Source: Dietzia alimentaria 72 (GTDB taxonomy: Bacteria > Actinomycetota > Actinomycetes > Mycobacteriales > Mycobacteriaceae). Taken from it: a DNA stretch of 64,000 nucleotides. A program made the translations under genes and the position numbers. The stretch is taken from contig NZ_AGFF01000003.1 in NCBI RefSeq assembly GCF_000226215.1, positions 62,001 through 126,000 on the forward strand, in the 5' to 3' direction. Of the stretch, positions 45,376 to 54,347 are shown piece after piece. Each line of letters opens with the position of its first letter. The first letter of the stretch is position 1. The notes under the pieces were generated by a model. It saw only the letters and a list, made by a program, of their open reading frames with translations, was not told the DNA's origin and made no database searches.

Positions 45376-46695
45376 CTAGAATGTGCCGCAGTCGTCTGGT
45401 GCTGGAAGGCCCGCCAGTCGGTCGCGGACGAAGTCCACAGCCGGCGCGAAGTTGGTCACCGCCGCCGCCGCGTGGGTGACACCGGCGACCGGGGGTGTGG
45501 TTTCGTACCGGAAGTGCACGGGAGTGCCCTGACCACACCAGTCGCGGCCGAGCTGCTCCACTTGCCCGAGCGGGATAATGTCGTCATGGACGCCGCCGGC
45601 CAGCATCACCGGTACAGCCGGGGCGCGGTTTCCGATTCGCTGATGATCGAGCACGGACATCGCGTCGGGTTCTTCGCGGATGATCTCCCCGAGACGACGA
45701 CCAGAAACGGTCCACTCGTTGGTCGTGTGACCGCCGTACGCGGACCGCAGGTCGAGGGTGCAGAGCCCGGCGACATCTGCGAGTGCGGCCCGCCCGGCAT
45801 CGCTGACGTTCCGGTCCACTACCTCCCGGATGACTGGATATCGTTCAACCATTCCGTTGATCGCGAACCCGATTGCACCGGTCAGTGTGGAGCCGTCGAT
45901 GTGATCCAGCACCGCCAGCAGGTCAGCAGGCGGAGCTGAGGCGTACGCGGCGCGCACATCGACGTCCGGAGCGTATTCGGGTGCCAGCTCGGCCGCCGCG
46001 GCGGAAGCGCCGCCGCCCTGCGAGTGACCCCAGAACACAACGGGTGCGTCGCCGCTGAGAGATCGGGCGGCCCTGGCCCCGTCGAGCATGGCGTGCGCCT
46101 GCTCGACCCGGTCCGAATACGTATGAACGCCTGGGGTGCCCAGCCCGATGTAGTCCACCACCATCACCCGGAACCCCTGCGCCGCCAGCATGAGAGCGAA
46201 CCCCTCCTCATACGACGGCACGAGGCCGTTGGTCTGCGGGTTGACGCCGAGGCCCGACTCGAGGTTCCGCGACGGAGCACACGCATCCCCTTGGCCCTGC
46301 GTACCCGGGCCGAGCACGATGGTCGGTCGAGGGCCGGGGCCGGACCACGGCGCGGTTGAGTCGTAGAACGCGCCGGAGGTGGCCACCGGGCGCCCGTCGA
46401 CGTTGGTCGTCTGATAGATCAAGCGCTGAGCCGTGGCCGGGAGCGGCGAGGCCAGGGGAGCGAGACCGGGCACAGCGATTGTCAGCGGAAGGTCGGCGGC
46501 CTCGTCCCGAAGAACCACCCCGGGGGAGCCCGTCGGGAGAGATCGCGTGTCATAAAAGCTGCCCGGCTGGTCGAACTGCTCCACTGGTTCAGCTGAGACC
46601 GTCGTCGTCATCGTCGTCATCCACACGGTGAGTGACGCGACGGCGGCGACCGAGGCGAGGAAACGGTGGCGGACTGGAGACCTGTGCGAGCCCAT
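45376..46695 (-). CDS. Secreted lipase (LIP family, PF03583-like)
   Basis: 439 residues from ATG 46695. The N-terminus is a signal peptide (RFLASVAAVASLTVWMTTMT). The alpha/beta-hydrolase has GVVLRDEAADLPL..., oxyanion region LGPGTQGQGDACAPS, nucleophile elbow FWGHSQGGGASAAAAELAPE (about 222-241), acid residue near GGVHDDIIPLGQ and His in VTHAAAAV. Two Cys pairs are likely disulfides. Such enzymes act on triglycerides outside the cell. It is antisense in the gyrB-gyrA gap, which in M. tuberculosis is only a few tens of bases. Confidence 0.88.
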   Translation of the reverse strand: MGSHRSPVRHRFLASVAAVASLTVWMTTMTTTVSAEPVEQFDQPGSFYDTRSLPTGSPGVVLRDEAADLPLTIAVPGLAPLASPLPATAQRLIYQTTNVDGRPVATSGAFYDSTAPWSGPGPRPTIVLGPGTQGQGDACAPSRNLESGLGVNPQTNGLVPSYEEGFALMLAAQGFRVMVVDYIGLGTPGVHTYSDRVEQAHAMLDGARAARSLSGDAPVVFWGHSQGGGASAAAAELAPEYAPDVDVRAAYASAPPADLLAVLDHIDGSTLTGAIGFAINGMVERYPVIREVVDRNVSDAGRAALADVAGLCTLDLRSAYGGHTTNEWTVSGRRLGEIIREEPDAMSVLDHQRIGNRAPAVPVMLAGGVHDDIIPLGQVEQLGRDWCGQGTPVHFRYETTPPVAGVTHAAAAVTNFAPAVDFVRDRLAGLPAPDDCGTF

Positions 46696-46853
46696 GACCA
46701 GATGCTATGACCGTCAACACGTAGAGGGAGCGAATCGAGGATATAGAGGACGGGTCCGCATGCCCGTACGTGCCGTTTCCGCTGGACCTATAGACTGGAC
46801 CGGTCGGAGCGACGCCTGCTTGTGCTGCTTCGAGCGCGATAGAAGAGGAGCCC

Positions 46854-49382
46854 ATGACGGACACGACGTTGCCGCCTGAAGCCGGTGGACACGACCGGAT
46901 CGAGCCGGTCGATATCCAGGCCGAGATGCAGAGAAGCTACATCGACTATTCGATGAGCGTCATCGTCGGGCGTGCACTGCCGGACGTCCGCGACGGCCTG
47001 AAGCCCGTACACCGCCGCATCCTCTACGCGATGTGGGACAACGGGTACCGCCCCGAGCGCAGCTACGTGAAGTCGGCCAAACCCGTCGCCGACACCATGG
47101 GTAACTTCCACCCGCACGGCGACTCGGCGATCTACGACACGCTGGTGCGTCTGGCCCAGCCGTGGGCGATGCGGTATCCGATGGTCGACGGCCAGGGCAA
47201 CTTCGGTTCGCGCGGCAACGACGGCGCGGCCGCTATGCGTTACACCGAGTGCAAGATGACCCCGCTCGCCATGGAAATGGTGCGGGACATCGAGAAGAAC
47301 ACGGTCGACTTCCAGCCGAACTACGACGGCAAGACGTCGGAGCCGGTGGTCCTGCCGTCGCGGGTGCCGAATCTGCTGATCAACGGCTCCAGCGGCATCG
47401 CGGTGGGGATGGCCACCAAGATGCCGCCGCATAACCTCCGCGAGGTCGCCGAGGCTGTCTACTGGATGCTCGAGCACCCCGAGGCGACCGACGAGGAAGC
47501 CCTCGCCGCCTGCATGGAGCGCATCAAGGGCCCGGACTTCCCCACGCACGGTTTCATCGTGGGCGACCAGGGCATCAAGGACGCCTACACCACCGGTCGC
47601 GGCTCGGTCCGCATGCGCGGCAAGACCTCCATCGAGGAGGAGGGCAACCGTACGGTCATCGTGATCACCGAACTGCCGTACGAGGTCAACCCGGACAACA
47701 TGATCCTGTCGATCGCCGAGCAGCTGCGTGACGGCAAGATCGCCGGCATCTCCAAGATCGACGACGAGTCCTCCGACCGCGTCGGCCTGCGCATCGTGAT
47801 CACGCTCAAGCGTGACGCCGTGGCGAAGGTCGTGCTCAACAACCTCTACAAGCACTCGCAGCTTCAGACGTCATTCGGTGCGAACATGCTGTCGATCGTC
47901 GACGGGGTGCCCCGCACCCTGCCGCTCGATCAGCTGGTGCGGCTGTACGTGACGCACCAGATCGAAGTGATCGTCCGCCGCACCCAGTACCTGCTGGACG
48001 AGGCGGAGAAGCGCGCCCACATCCTCCGCGGCCTGGTCAAGGCGCTCGACGCGCTCGACGAGGTCATCGCCCTGATCCGCCGTTCCGAAACGGTCGATAT
48101 CGCTCGTCAGGGCCTCAAGGACCTCCTGGACATCGACGACGACCAGGCGCAGGCCATCCTCGACATGCAGCTCCGCCGCCTCGCGGCACTCGAGCGACAG
48201 AAGATCGTCGACCAGCTCGCGCAGATCGAGCTGGAGATCGCCGAGTACAAGGACATCCTCGCCAAGCCGGAGCGGCAACGAGCGATCGTGGGCGACGAGC
48301 TGCGCGAGATCGTGGAGAAGTACGGCGACGACCGCCGGACCGTCATCATCCCGGCCGACGGCGACGTCACCGACGAGGATCTCATCGCCCGTGAGGACGT
48401 GGTGGTCACCATCACCGAGACCGGCTACGCCAAGCGGACCCGCACCGACCTGTACCGCGCTCAGAAGCGCGGCGGCAAGGGCGTTCGCGGGGCCGAACTC
48501 AAGCAGGACGACATCGTCCGGCACTTCTTCGTCTCCTCCACCCATGACTGGCTCCTGTTCTTCACCACCAAGGGCCGCGTCTACCGGATCAAGGCGTACG
48601 AACTGCCCGAGGCCAACCGAACCGCGCGCGGTCAGCACGTCGCCAACCTCCTGGCGTTCCAGCCGGAGGAGCGCATCGCCAGCGTGATCCGCATCAAGGG
48701 CTACCAGGACGCTCCCTACCTGGTGTTGTCCACGCGCAACGGCCTGGTCAAGAAGTCGCGTCTCGAGGACTACGACTCCCCGCGCTCCGGCGGCCTCATC
48801 GCCGTCAACCTGCGCGACGGTGACGAGCTCGTGGGCGCCGCACTCGCCAGTCCCGACGACGACCTGCTGCTGGTGTCCGAGAAGGGGCAGTCGATCCGCT
48901 TCCACGCCAACGACGACACGCTGCGTCCGATGGGACGCGCGACGTCCGGTGTCATGGGCATGCGGTTCAACGACGGCGACGCGCTGCTGAGCATGTCCGT
49001 GATCCGCGCCGACGCCTCCGACCAGGAGAAGTACTTCCTCCTGGTGGCCACCGAGCGCGGCTACTCCAAGCGCACCGCCCTCAGCGAGTACACGGCGCAG
49101 GGACGAGGTGGCAAGGGCGTTCTCACGCTGATGTTCGATCCCAAGCGTGGCAAGCTCGTCGGTGCGACGATCGTGGAGTTGCAGGACGAGTTGTACGCCA
49201 TCACCTCCAGCGGTGGCGTCATCCGCACCTTCGCCAAGCAGGTGCGTAAGGCCGGCCGCCAGACCAAGGGCGTGCGACTGATGAACCTGGCTGAGGGCGA
49301 CGCGCTGTTGGCGATCGCCCGCAACGCTGATGAGCCCGACGACGAGGACCGGTCCGAGGCCGAGTCCATCGAGGAGGCGTAG
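46854..49382 (+). CDS. gyrA: DNA gyrase subunit A
   Basis: 842 residues from ATG 46854 (AGAGGAG upstream). It has [20 protein letters not shown] (about 38-57), the quinolone-determining segment [20 protein letters not shown] (about 83-102), the catalytic Tyr in [11 protein letters not shown] (about 130), and a C-terminal beta-pinwheel with GyrA box QRGGKGV-like [10 protein letters not shown]. The residue matching E. coli Ser83 is Ser (HGDSAIYD), unlike M. tuberculosis, which has Ala there. It has its own promoter because the lipase gene separates it from gyrB. Confidence 0.97.
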   Translation: MTDTTLPPEAGGHDRIEPVDIQAEMQRSYIDYSMSVIVGRALPDVRDGLKPVHRRILYAMWDNGYRPERSYVKSAKPVADTMGNFHPHGDSAIYDTLVRLAQPWAMRYPMVDGQGNFGSRGNDGAAAMRYTECKMTPLAMEMVRDIEKNTVDFQPNYDGKTSEPVVLPSRVPNLLINGSSGIAVGMATKMPPHNLREVAEAVYWMLEHPEATDEEALAACMERIKGPDFPTHGFIVGDQGIKDAYTTGRGSVRMRGKTSIEEEGNRTVIVITELPYEVNPDNMILSIAEQLRDGKIAGISKIDDESSDRVGLRIVITLKRDAVAKVVLNNLYKHSQLQTSFGANMLSIVDGVPRTLPLDQLVRLYVTHQIEVIVRRTQYLLDEAEKRAHILRGLVKALDALDEVIALIRRSETVDIARQGLKDLLDIDDDQAQAILDMQLRRLAALERQKIVDQLAQIELEIAEYKDILAKPERQRAIVGDELREIVEKYGDDRRTVIIPADGDVTDEDLIAREDVVVTITETGYAKRTRTDLYRAQKRGGKGVRGAELKQDDIVRHFFVSSTHDWLLFFTTKGRVYRIKAYELPEANRTARGQHVANLLAFQPEERIASVIRIKGYQDAPYLVLSTRNGLVKKSRLEDYDSPRSGGLIAVNLRDGDELVGAALASPDDDLLLVSEKGQSIRFHANDDTLRPMGRATSGVMGMRFNDGDALLSMSVIRADASDQEKYFLLVATERGYSKRTALSEYTAQGRGGKGVLTLMFDPKRGKLVGATIVELQDELYAITSSGGVIRTFAKQVRKAGRQTKGVRLMNLAEGDALLAIARNADEPDDEDRSEAESIEEA

Positions 49383-49385
49383 GTC

Positions 49386-50033
49386 ATGACCGAGCCGACC
49401 GAACCGGCCCCAGAAGGCCGGGTCCCTGACGGCCCCGCACCCAAGGGGTCTGCCCCGGCACCGGGCTTCGGCACCCCCGCCGGCGACGCTTCGGGTGAAG
49501 ACGAGTCGGGCAGGGATGAATCGGGCAGGGATGAATCGGGCAAAGCCCGCACCACCGCGTTTCCGACCGCCCCCCAGCATCGTGCCGAAGGCATGACCGG
49601 GGGGGTGGCCAGGGCGCACTCCGGTGGGGCCGCCGGCCGAGCCGCACCGATCATCTCGCCCACCGAACGCCGCGGGCCTATGGAGTCGGTCCTCGTGCTG
49701 CGCCGCATCGACCCGTGGTCGGCGTTCACCACCGTGCTCGGTCTGATGTTCGCGCTCTACCTCGTGTGGATGGTCGCGATCGGCGTGACCTATCTACTGC
49801 TGTCCGGCATGGGGGTCTGGGATCGACTGGGCGGCCTGCTCACCGGCGTCGCGGGCGACGAGTCCGCATCGGTGATCGGCCCCTCCACGATCTTCCTCTA
49901 CAGCGGAGGGGTGGGCCTGCTCAATGTTCTCCTGCTGTCAATCCTCGTCACGCTGGCGGTGTTCATCTACAACCTCGCGGCCGGTCTGACCGGTGGGGGA
50001 GTGCAGGTCACGCTCGCCGACAGACGGAACTGA
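49386..50033 (+). CDS. DUF3566 membrane protein (Rv0007-like)
   Basis: 215 residues, three bases after gyrA. A Pro/Gly-rich N-terminus (about 1-95) includes a short repeat DESGRDESGRDESGK. The DUF3566 domain (about 98-215) has VLRRIDPWSAFTTVLGLMFA, two membrane helices, and ends with NLAAGLTGGGVQVTLAD. Mycobacterial Rv0007 sits at the same place. Function unknown; it is co-transcribed with gyrA. Confidence 0.88.
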   Translation: MTEPTEPAPEGRVPDGPAPKGSAPAPGFGTPAGDASGEDESGRDESGRDESGKARTTAFPTAPQHRAEGMTGGVARAHSGGAAGRAAPIISPTERRGPMESVLVLRRIDPWSAFTTVLGLMFALYLVWMVAIGVTYLLLSGMGVWDRLGGLLTGVAGDESASVIGPSTIFLYSGGVGLLNVLLLSILVTLAVFIYNLAAGLTGGGVQVTLADRRN

Positions 50034-50110
50034 CCGCGTGCGACGCCCCTCCCGGGCGCTCCGATTTGGGCAACGGCGAGGGCGTCGGGTAGATTAACGC
50101 TTCGGTACGA

Positions 50111-50184
50111 GGGCCTATAGCTCAGGTGGTTAGAGCGCCAAACTGATAATTTGGAGGTCGGAGGTTCAAGTCCTCCTAGGCCCA
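50111..50184 (+). tRNA. ileT: tRNA-Ile (GAT anticodon)
   Basis: A 74-base cloverleaf. Acceptor GGGCCTA (50111-50117) pairs with TAGGCCC (50177-50183), discriminator A. The D-arm is GCTCAGGTGGTTAGAGC, the anticodon arm is CCAAA-CTGATAA-TTTGG with GAT, and the T-arm is GGAGG-TTCAAGT-CCTCC. CCA is not encoded. Ile-Ala tRNA pair after gyrA is the standard Mycobacteriales order. Confidence 0.97.
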
Positions 50185-50197
50185 CTCCGCCAGGTTG

Positions 50198-50230
50198 ACG
50201 CCGGATTCGCTCGACGCGGTCCGGCGTTTA
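50198..50230 (+). terminator. Hairpin after tRNA-Ile
   Basis: ACGCCGGA (50198-50205) pairs with TCCGGCGT (50220-50227) around 14 bases, followed by TTTAT. It ends the gyrA-DUF3566-tRNA-Ile transcript or processes it before tRNA-Ala. Confidence 0.6.
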
Positions 50231-50267
50231 TCCTTGGAGGTATGCGACGGATGTGTAGCTGTCGCAC

Positions 50268-50340
50268 GGGGCCTTAGCTCAGTTGGTAGAGCGCTGCCTT
50301 TGCAAGGCAGATGTCAGGGGTTCGAATCCCCTAGGCTCCA
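50268..50340 (+). tRNA. alaT: tRNA-Ala (TGC anticodon)
   Basis: A 73-base cloverleaf. Acceptor GGGGCCT (50268-50274) pairs with AGGCTCC (50333-50339), including the G3:U70 pair that defines alanine tRNAs. Anticodon arm CTGCC-TTTGCAA-GGCAG gives TGC; T-arm AGGGG-TTCGAAT-CCCCT. CCA is not encoded. Confidence 0.97.
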
Positions 50341-50576
50341 CTTACAGAACACGGCGAGGCCAGTTCGAGAGGCCCACGCGTAAGACACCTCGGTCGACTG
50401 ACTCACTGGTATCGTCTTTTTGGGCGATCTGCGTTCGTCGGACCTGACTTCGTGAGCTGGATTCAGCCTCAGCATTCCGCTCGTGGAGGAGCGGCCGTCC
50501 GTCTCGGCTCCAAGAGTCATGAGGCTTCAACCTGCAGGGTGAGCGTGTCCGCAAAGAGAACTGACGGGAGTTTTTG

Positions 50577-51797
50577 ATGGACCACCTTACCGCCGCCGCG
50601 GGTACTGGCGGGCGATCGCGTCCCACCGAGCCGGGTGTGATCGCCATAGCGCTGGATTATTCGGGAGTACTGATTCCCTCCGTCGGCTTCGACATGGCCC
50701 GAGCCGTCTACTCGGCCGCGCTGGACGCGGTGCGAAACGAACTCGGGGACAGAGCCAGCGTGTCTTCCGGTCCGCTCGACCAGATTCTGTTCCTGCTGTT
50801 CGATGTCGCCGTTGTTGCCGTCGAAGATATCGTCGCGGCGACGATCCACCACCTCGGTCGCCCGGTCAGGGTCGATGGCCGAGACTTCTTCGTCCAATCT
50901 CGGGTGGGGCTCGCCACCGCAGACGGAATCTGTGAGGCAGAACCGAGCGTTCTGATCGAGGCCGCGCTCGGGGCGGTTCACATCGCGATCAAAACCGGGG
51001 TCCACTTCCATGAGGCCGACAGCGCACTTCTGTCAGAACTCCGGCGAGAAGTGGAGCTACGGACCGCGTTAGCGAAGGCGGTCGACACTGATTTCGAGAT
51101 GCATTACCAGCCCATCGTCAGTCTGGATTCGAAAGAGGTGCTTGGCTACGAATCCCTCTTGCGGTGGCGGTCGGGCGGCCGGCTTCTCGCGCCAGCGGAG
51201 TTTCTCGAGGCCGCCGAGGAGACGTCGCTGATAATTCCCATCGGCAAGGCGGGCACGTCCGCTGCGTTGAAACAGCTCGACCGATGGAACGAAGGCACCC
51301 CCTCCAAGTCGTTCTTCGTGGCGGTCAACTTCTCCGCGCGGCAGTTGTCCGATCCCGTCCTGCTTCCCCATATCGAACGCCTGCTGGCCAAATTCGAACT
51401 CGATCCCTCCGCCATCTGGGTGGAGATCACCGAGCAGGACCTCATCAAGCTCGCCTCTCCCGCGGTCCGCACGATCGAGTCGCTCGCCGAGTTGGGATGC
51501 ACGATCTGCGTGGACGATCTTGGCACCGGGTTTGCTGCGTTGCGTTACCTCGCCGACCTGCCGATCAGTGTCGTGAAGATCGATCGCTCCCTGATCTCAT
51601 CACTTATGGATCAGACGTCCCTGCGGAGCATCGTCGAGGCCATCTGTGACATCTCGCATGCCCTGGGGATCGAGACAGTGGCGGAGGGGGTCGAGCGCGA
51701 GGATCAGTTGCCGCTACTGAGGGACCTGGGCTTTACCCATGCGCAGGGTTACTACTTCGGCCGACCGGCTGCTGCGTCCGATATCGTTCTCGCCTGA
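50577..51797 (+). CDS. EAL-domain c-di-GMP phosphodiesterase with degenerate GGDEF domain
   Basis: 406 residues from ATG 50577 (ACGGGAG upstream). Residues 20-155 look like a decayed GGDEF domain: RVDGRDFFVQSRVGLATADG matches its C-terminal part, while the signature is lost (SSGPLDQILFLLFD). The EAL domain (about 172-400) keeps the catalytic set: YESLLRW for EAL, NFSARQL, EITEQDL, DDLGTGFAALRYL, KIDRSLI, AEGVE and QGYYFGRP. No membrane helix is seen. It should hydrolyse c-di-GMP in the cytosol, with the dead GGDEF as a sensor. It stands after the tRNA genes, before a polysaccharide locus. Confidence 0.9.
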   Translation: MDHLTAAAGTGGRSRPTEPGVIAIALDYSGVLIPSVGFDMARAVYSAALDAVRNELGDRASVSSGPLDQILFLLFDVAVVAVEDIVAATIHHLGRPVRVDGRDFFVQSRVGLATADGICEAEPSVLIEAALGAVHIAIKTGVHFHEADSALLSELRREVELRTALAKAVDTDFEMHYQPIVSLDSKEVLGYESLLRWRSGGRLLAPAEFLEAAEETSLIIPIGKAGTSAALKQLDRWNEGTPSKSFFVAVNFSARQLSDPVLLPHIERLLAKFELDPSAIWVEITEQDLIKLASPAVRTIESLAELGCTICVDDLGTGFAALRYLADLPISVVKIDRSLISSLMDQTSLRSIVEAICDISHALGIETVAEGVEREDQLPLLRDLGFTHAQGYYFGRPAAASDIVLA

Positions 51798-52061
51798 ATA
51801 AAGATCCCGCGTTACCGGGGCTCGCCGCCCGGAGGGACAGTCGCGAGGTCACCTCCGTTCACAATCGTCCGAGAAGCGTGTGGCCGCCGAGTCGACATTG
51901 CGCGCACTCGACGACGATGATGACGCGCGGTCGCCACAGCAGGCCGGTCCGCTGCCGGTTCGAGAGATCTCCCCCGTTACAATCACCCGCTTGATGTGAA
52001 ACGGCTACCCGGATCAGGATAAGGACAATTCGCTCTCAAGGCCGATGGTTGAATCCAGGTC
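51798..52061. other. 264-bp intergenic region, nothing recognised
   Basis: Between the EAL gene and the epimerase remnant I see no gene, no clear terminator and no repeat. It becomes more AT-rich towards 51985-52050. Confidence 0.4.
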
Positions 52062-52974
52062 ATGGTCAGCGGTGATCAAGGCCACATGGGCACGGTCCTT
52101 GCGAATGAACCGTCCACAGCGGGCTATGCCGTCACGGGCTACGACACGTAGCGTGGGGTCGGGGATGCTGGACCCCCACTCGGGACTGATATCCGTAACG
52201 TAACCAAAGCGGACCTGAAGAAATTCGATGCAGTGATTTATTTGGCCGCGTTGCCCGCTCTGCCGGACAATTACGTTACTTCGCATCTCGCGAACCAGAT
52301 CAATTATCTCGTTGCGACGTTCCCGGCCGAAATGGCTAGGAAGGCGGGAGTGGGACGTGGCCTCTTTGCTTCAACGTGCCCGTCGCACGGATTAGCAGAC
52401 CGAACACTGGTCTCCGAATCGAACCCCGATCACCCGGCGTCCTCGGCCTCCTTCGGATCCGAGAAGCAAGTAGCGCAACCCGCTGGTTTGGCGTTTTTCC
52501 GGTGCTTTCCCGTTTGGCTGGCATCTTTCGTTACTCACGGAGGTCTCGCTGCGATACGCTCCTTAATCGTAAGGCGGTTGCGGGCGTGACCAACGGCGAG
52601 GTCTCGCCGCTCCCGCCGATTCCATCACCGATAGTCTTTTCAATTTCGGAAGTGAGACCACAACCATCGCGCACTTCGATACCGATTCCGCGGTGAAGGA
52701 TGAGATCCGCGGCGCCGCGCTAGATTTCGCGATCCCTGTAACGTCAGATTCGGTGGGCTGCCCAACCTACCGCGTGGCTGTACATCGACTCCTTGGCGTC
52801 AAGGCCACAAGAGCAATGGCTGGCGGCGTCCGCGAGATGCATCGTCCCCACGCGCACGCCGGTGTTCGCGCCGGGGAACTCGACTCGCGGTTCTACCGCG
52901 AGAGCCAACTGCGCCGGACACGGAACACACGAGTGATCGCCGACCAGACCCGGCGATTGGAGAAGATGCGGTGA
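52062..52974 (+). pseudogene. Decayed NAD-dependent sugar epimerase/dehydratase
   Basis: From ATG 52062 the frame reads MVSGDQGHMGTVL, a worn Rossmann start, then stops at TAG 52149-52151. It resumes in the same frame with TDIRNVTKADLKKFDAVIYL (52184 on), ALPALPDN, NQINYLVATF, AGVGRGLFASTCPSHG and SFGSEKQVA (standing for the YGxSK motif), to about 52470. In another frame 52573-52974 reads on to VGCPTYRVAVHRLLG and AMAGGVREM, like an epimerase C-terminus. Total length (304 codons) fits one intact extended-SDR epimerase. Its last codons overlap the next gene by 4 bp (GTGA). Homology is judged by eye. Confidence 0.6.
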
Positions 52975-54335
52975 TCTCGAATCGCACTGCCGTCGTAGCG
53001 GAACCGAGCAGGCGATTGCGCCTCAGCCGGACACGAACCGACTTGGTTCTACTGGCGCTTGACACGGTGGTCCTTGTCGTCGTTATGGCCGCCCTCGTGG
53101 AAATCGGCGTCGAAGCCGTGGCGGCCGCTTTCGCGGTGATACTAGCCGTGGAACTCACGGGGAACTACCGGTCGCTCGTCACCTTATCCGTGCTCAACGA
53201 TGCGCCCAGGCTCGCCGGGAGTGCGGTGGTCGGGTCACTGGTGTTGAAGGCCGCTTTTGAGGGAGACGACTCGATTCGTGCACTTCTGGTCATGATCGGC
53301 TGCGTGTTCCTGTCGCTGTTCGTCATCCGTGCTCTGTACTACTCGGTAGTTCGTCAGGTTCGTCGGCGCTCGGTGGGAGCCCGGCGGCGGACCGTTATCG
53401 TCGGCGGTGGTCTGGTCGCGTCGGAACTACTGGAGAGCATCTATCGTTTCCCAGAGTTGGGCTTGACGCCGGTGGCAGTCGTCGACTCCGATCCGCTGCT
53501 GGGGGCCGATCAGTTGCCGGTTCCTATCCTCGACAGACCTCTTCACGACGTAGTGAGCGAACTGGATGTGCAGACCGTGATCGTGGCGTTCCGCAACGCG
53601 CCGGACTCGTCGCTGGTCTCACCGTTGCGCCAGTGCGACCAGCTGGACTGCGAGATATTTTTGGTCCCTCGCCTGTTCGAGTTCGTTCACCTCAACTCGG
53701 ACATGGACCGGATCCACACAATTCCACTCATCCGGGTACGGCGACACATTCATCGCACTTGGTACTGGCATGCCAAGCGTGTCTTCGACGTGACGGTCGC
53801 CGGCACCGCCTTGATCCTGCTGGCCCCGCTGCTGGCTCTCACCGCAGTAGCTGTGAAGCTGACTAGTCCCGAAGCACCGGTTCTGTTCCGCCAAGTTCGG
53901 GTGGGCGGCGACGAACGCGAGTTTCTGCTCTACAAGTTCCGGTCGATGCGCCCGGTCGATGGCGGTGCGTCCGACACCGATTGGCATTCCGAGAACAGGA
54001 TCAGCCCACTCGGGCGATTCCTCCGAACAACCTCGATCGACGAGCTACCTCAATTATGGAACGTCGTTCGTGGGGACATGTCCCTAGTGGGGCCCAGGCC
54101 GGAGCGTCCGCACTTCGTCGAGCAGTTCGCCCAGACCGTGCCGTCCTACGGTGACCGCCACAGGGTAACGGCCGGACTGACCGGTTGGGCCGCCATAAAC
54201 GGACTTCGAGGAGACACGAGCATCACCGACCGAGCTCTCTACGACAATTTCTATATTCAGAACTGGTCTATCTGGCTCGACATCAAAATCTTGTTGCTCA
54301 CCGCCCGGGCGGTGGTTGCGAGAACAGGAGCCTGA
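52971..54335 (+). CDS. Polyprenyl-phosphate sugar-1-phosphate transferase (WcaJ/WbaP-like)
   Basis: 454 residues from GTG 52971 (GGAGAAG upstream). Four N-terminal helices (about 25-125), then a CoA-binding-like Rossmann domain starting RRTVIVGGGLVASELLES (about 139-156). The catalytic bacterial sugar transferase domain (about 265-454) contains KRVFDVTVAGTALILLAPLL, LYKFRSMRP, STIDELPQLWNVVRGDMSLV-type TSIDELPQLWNVVRGDMSL and GPRPERPHFVEQF. It starts polysaccharide units on undecaprenyl phosphate. It is coupled to the epimerase remnant and converges on the MoeY-like gene. Confidence 0.92.
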   Translation: MISNRTAVVAEPSRRLRLSRTRTDLVLLALDTVVLVVVMAALVEIGVEAVAAAFAVILAVELTGNYRSLVTLSVLNDAPRLAGSAVVGSLVLKAAFEGDDSIRALLVMIGCVFLSLFVIRALYYSVVRQVRRRSVGARRRTVIVGGGLVASELLESIYRFPELGLTPVAVVDSDPLLGADQLPVPILDRPLHDVVSELDVQTVIVAFRNAPDSSLVSPLRQCDQLDCEIFLVPRLFEFVHLNSDMDRIHTIPLIRVRRHIHRTWYWHAKRVFDVTVAGTALILLAPLLALTAVAVKLTSPEAPVLFRQVRVGGDEREFLLYKFRSMRPVDGGASDTDWHSENRISPLGRFLRTTSIDELPQLWNVVRGDMSLVGPRPERPHFVEQFAQTVPSYGDRHRVTAGLTGWAAINGLRGDTSITDRALYDNFYIQNWSIWLDIKILLLTARAVVARTGA

Positions 54336-54347
54336 CACGGTTCGCCA

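Noticed and set aside
47871-49619. 582-codon open frame antisense to gyrA, and a 407-codon-class frame antisense to the SBF/VanZ region (4005-5234)
   Set aside because: Both lie wholly over well-identified genes, have Arg/Gly/His-biased composition typical of the opposite strand of GC-rich genes, and show no domain.
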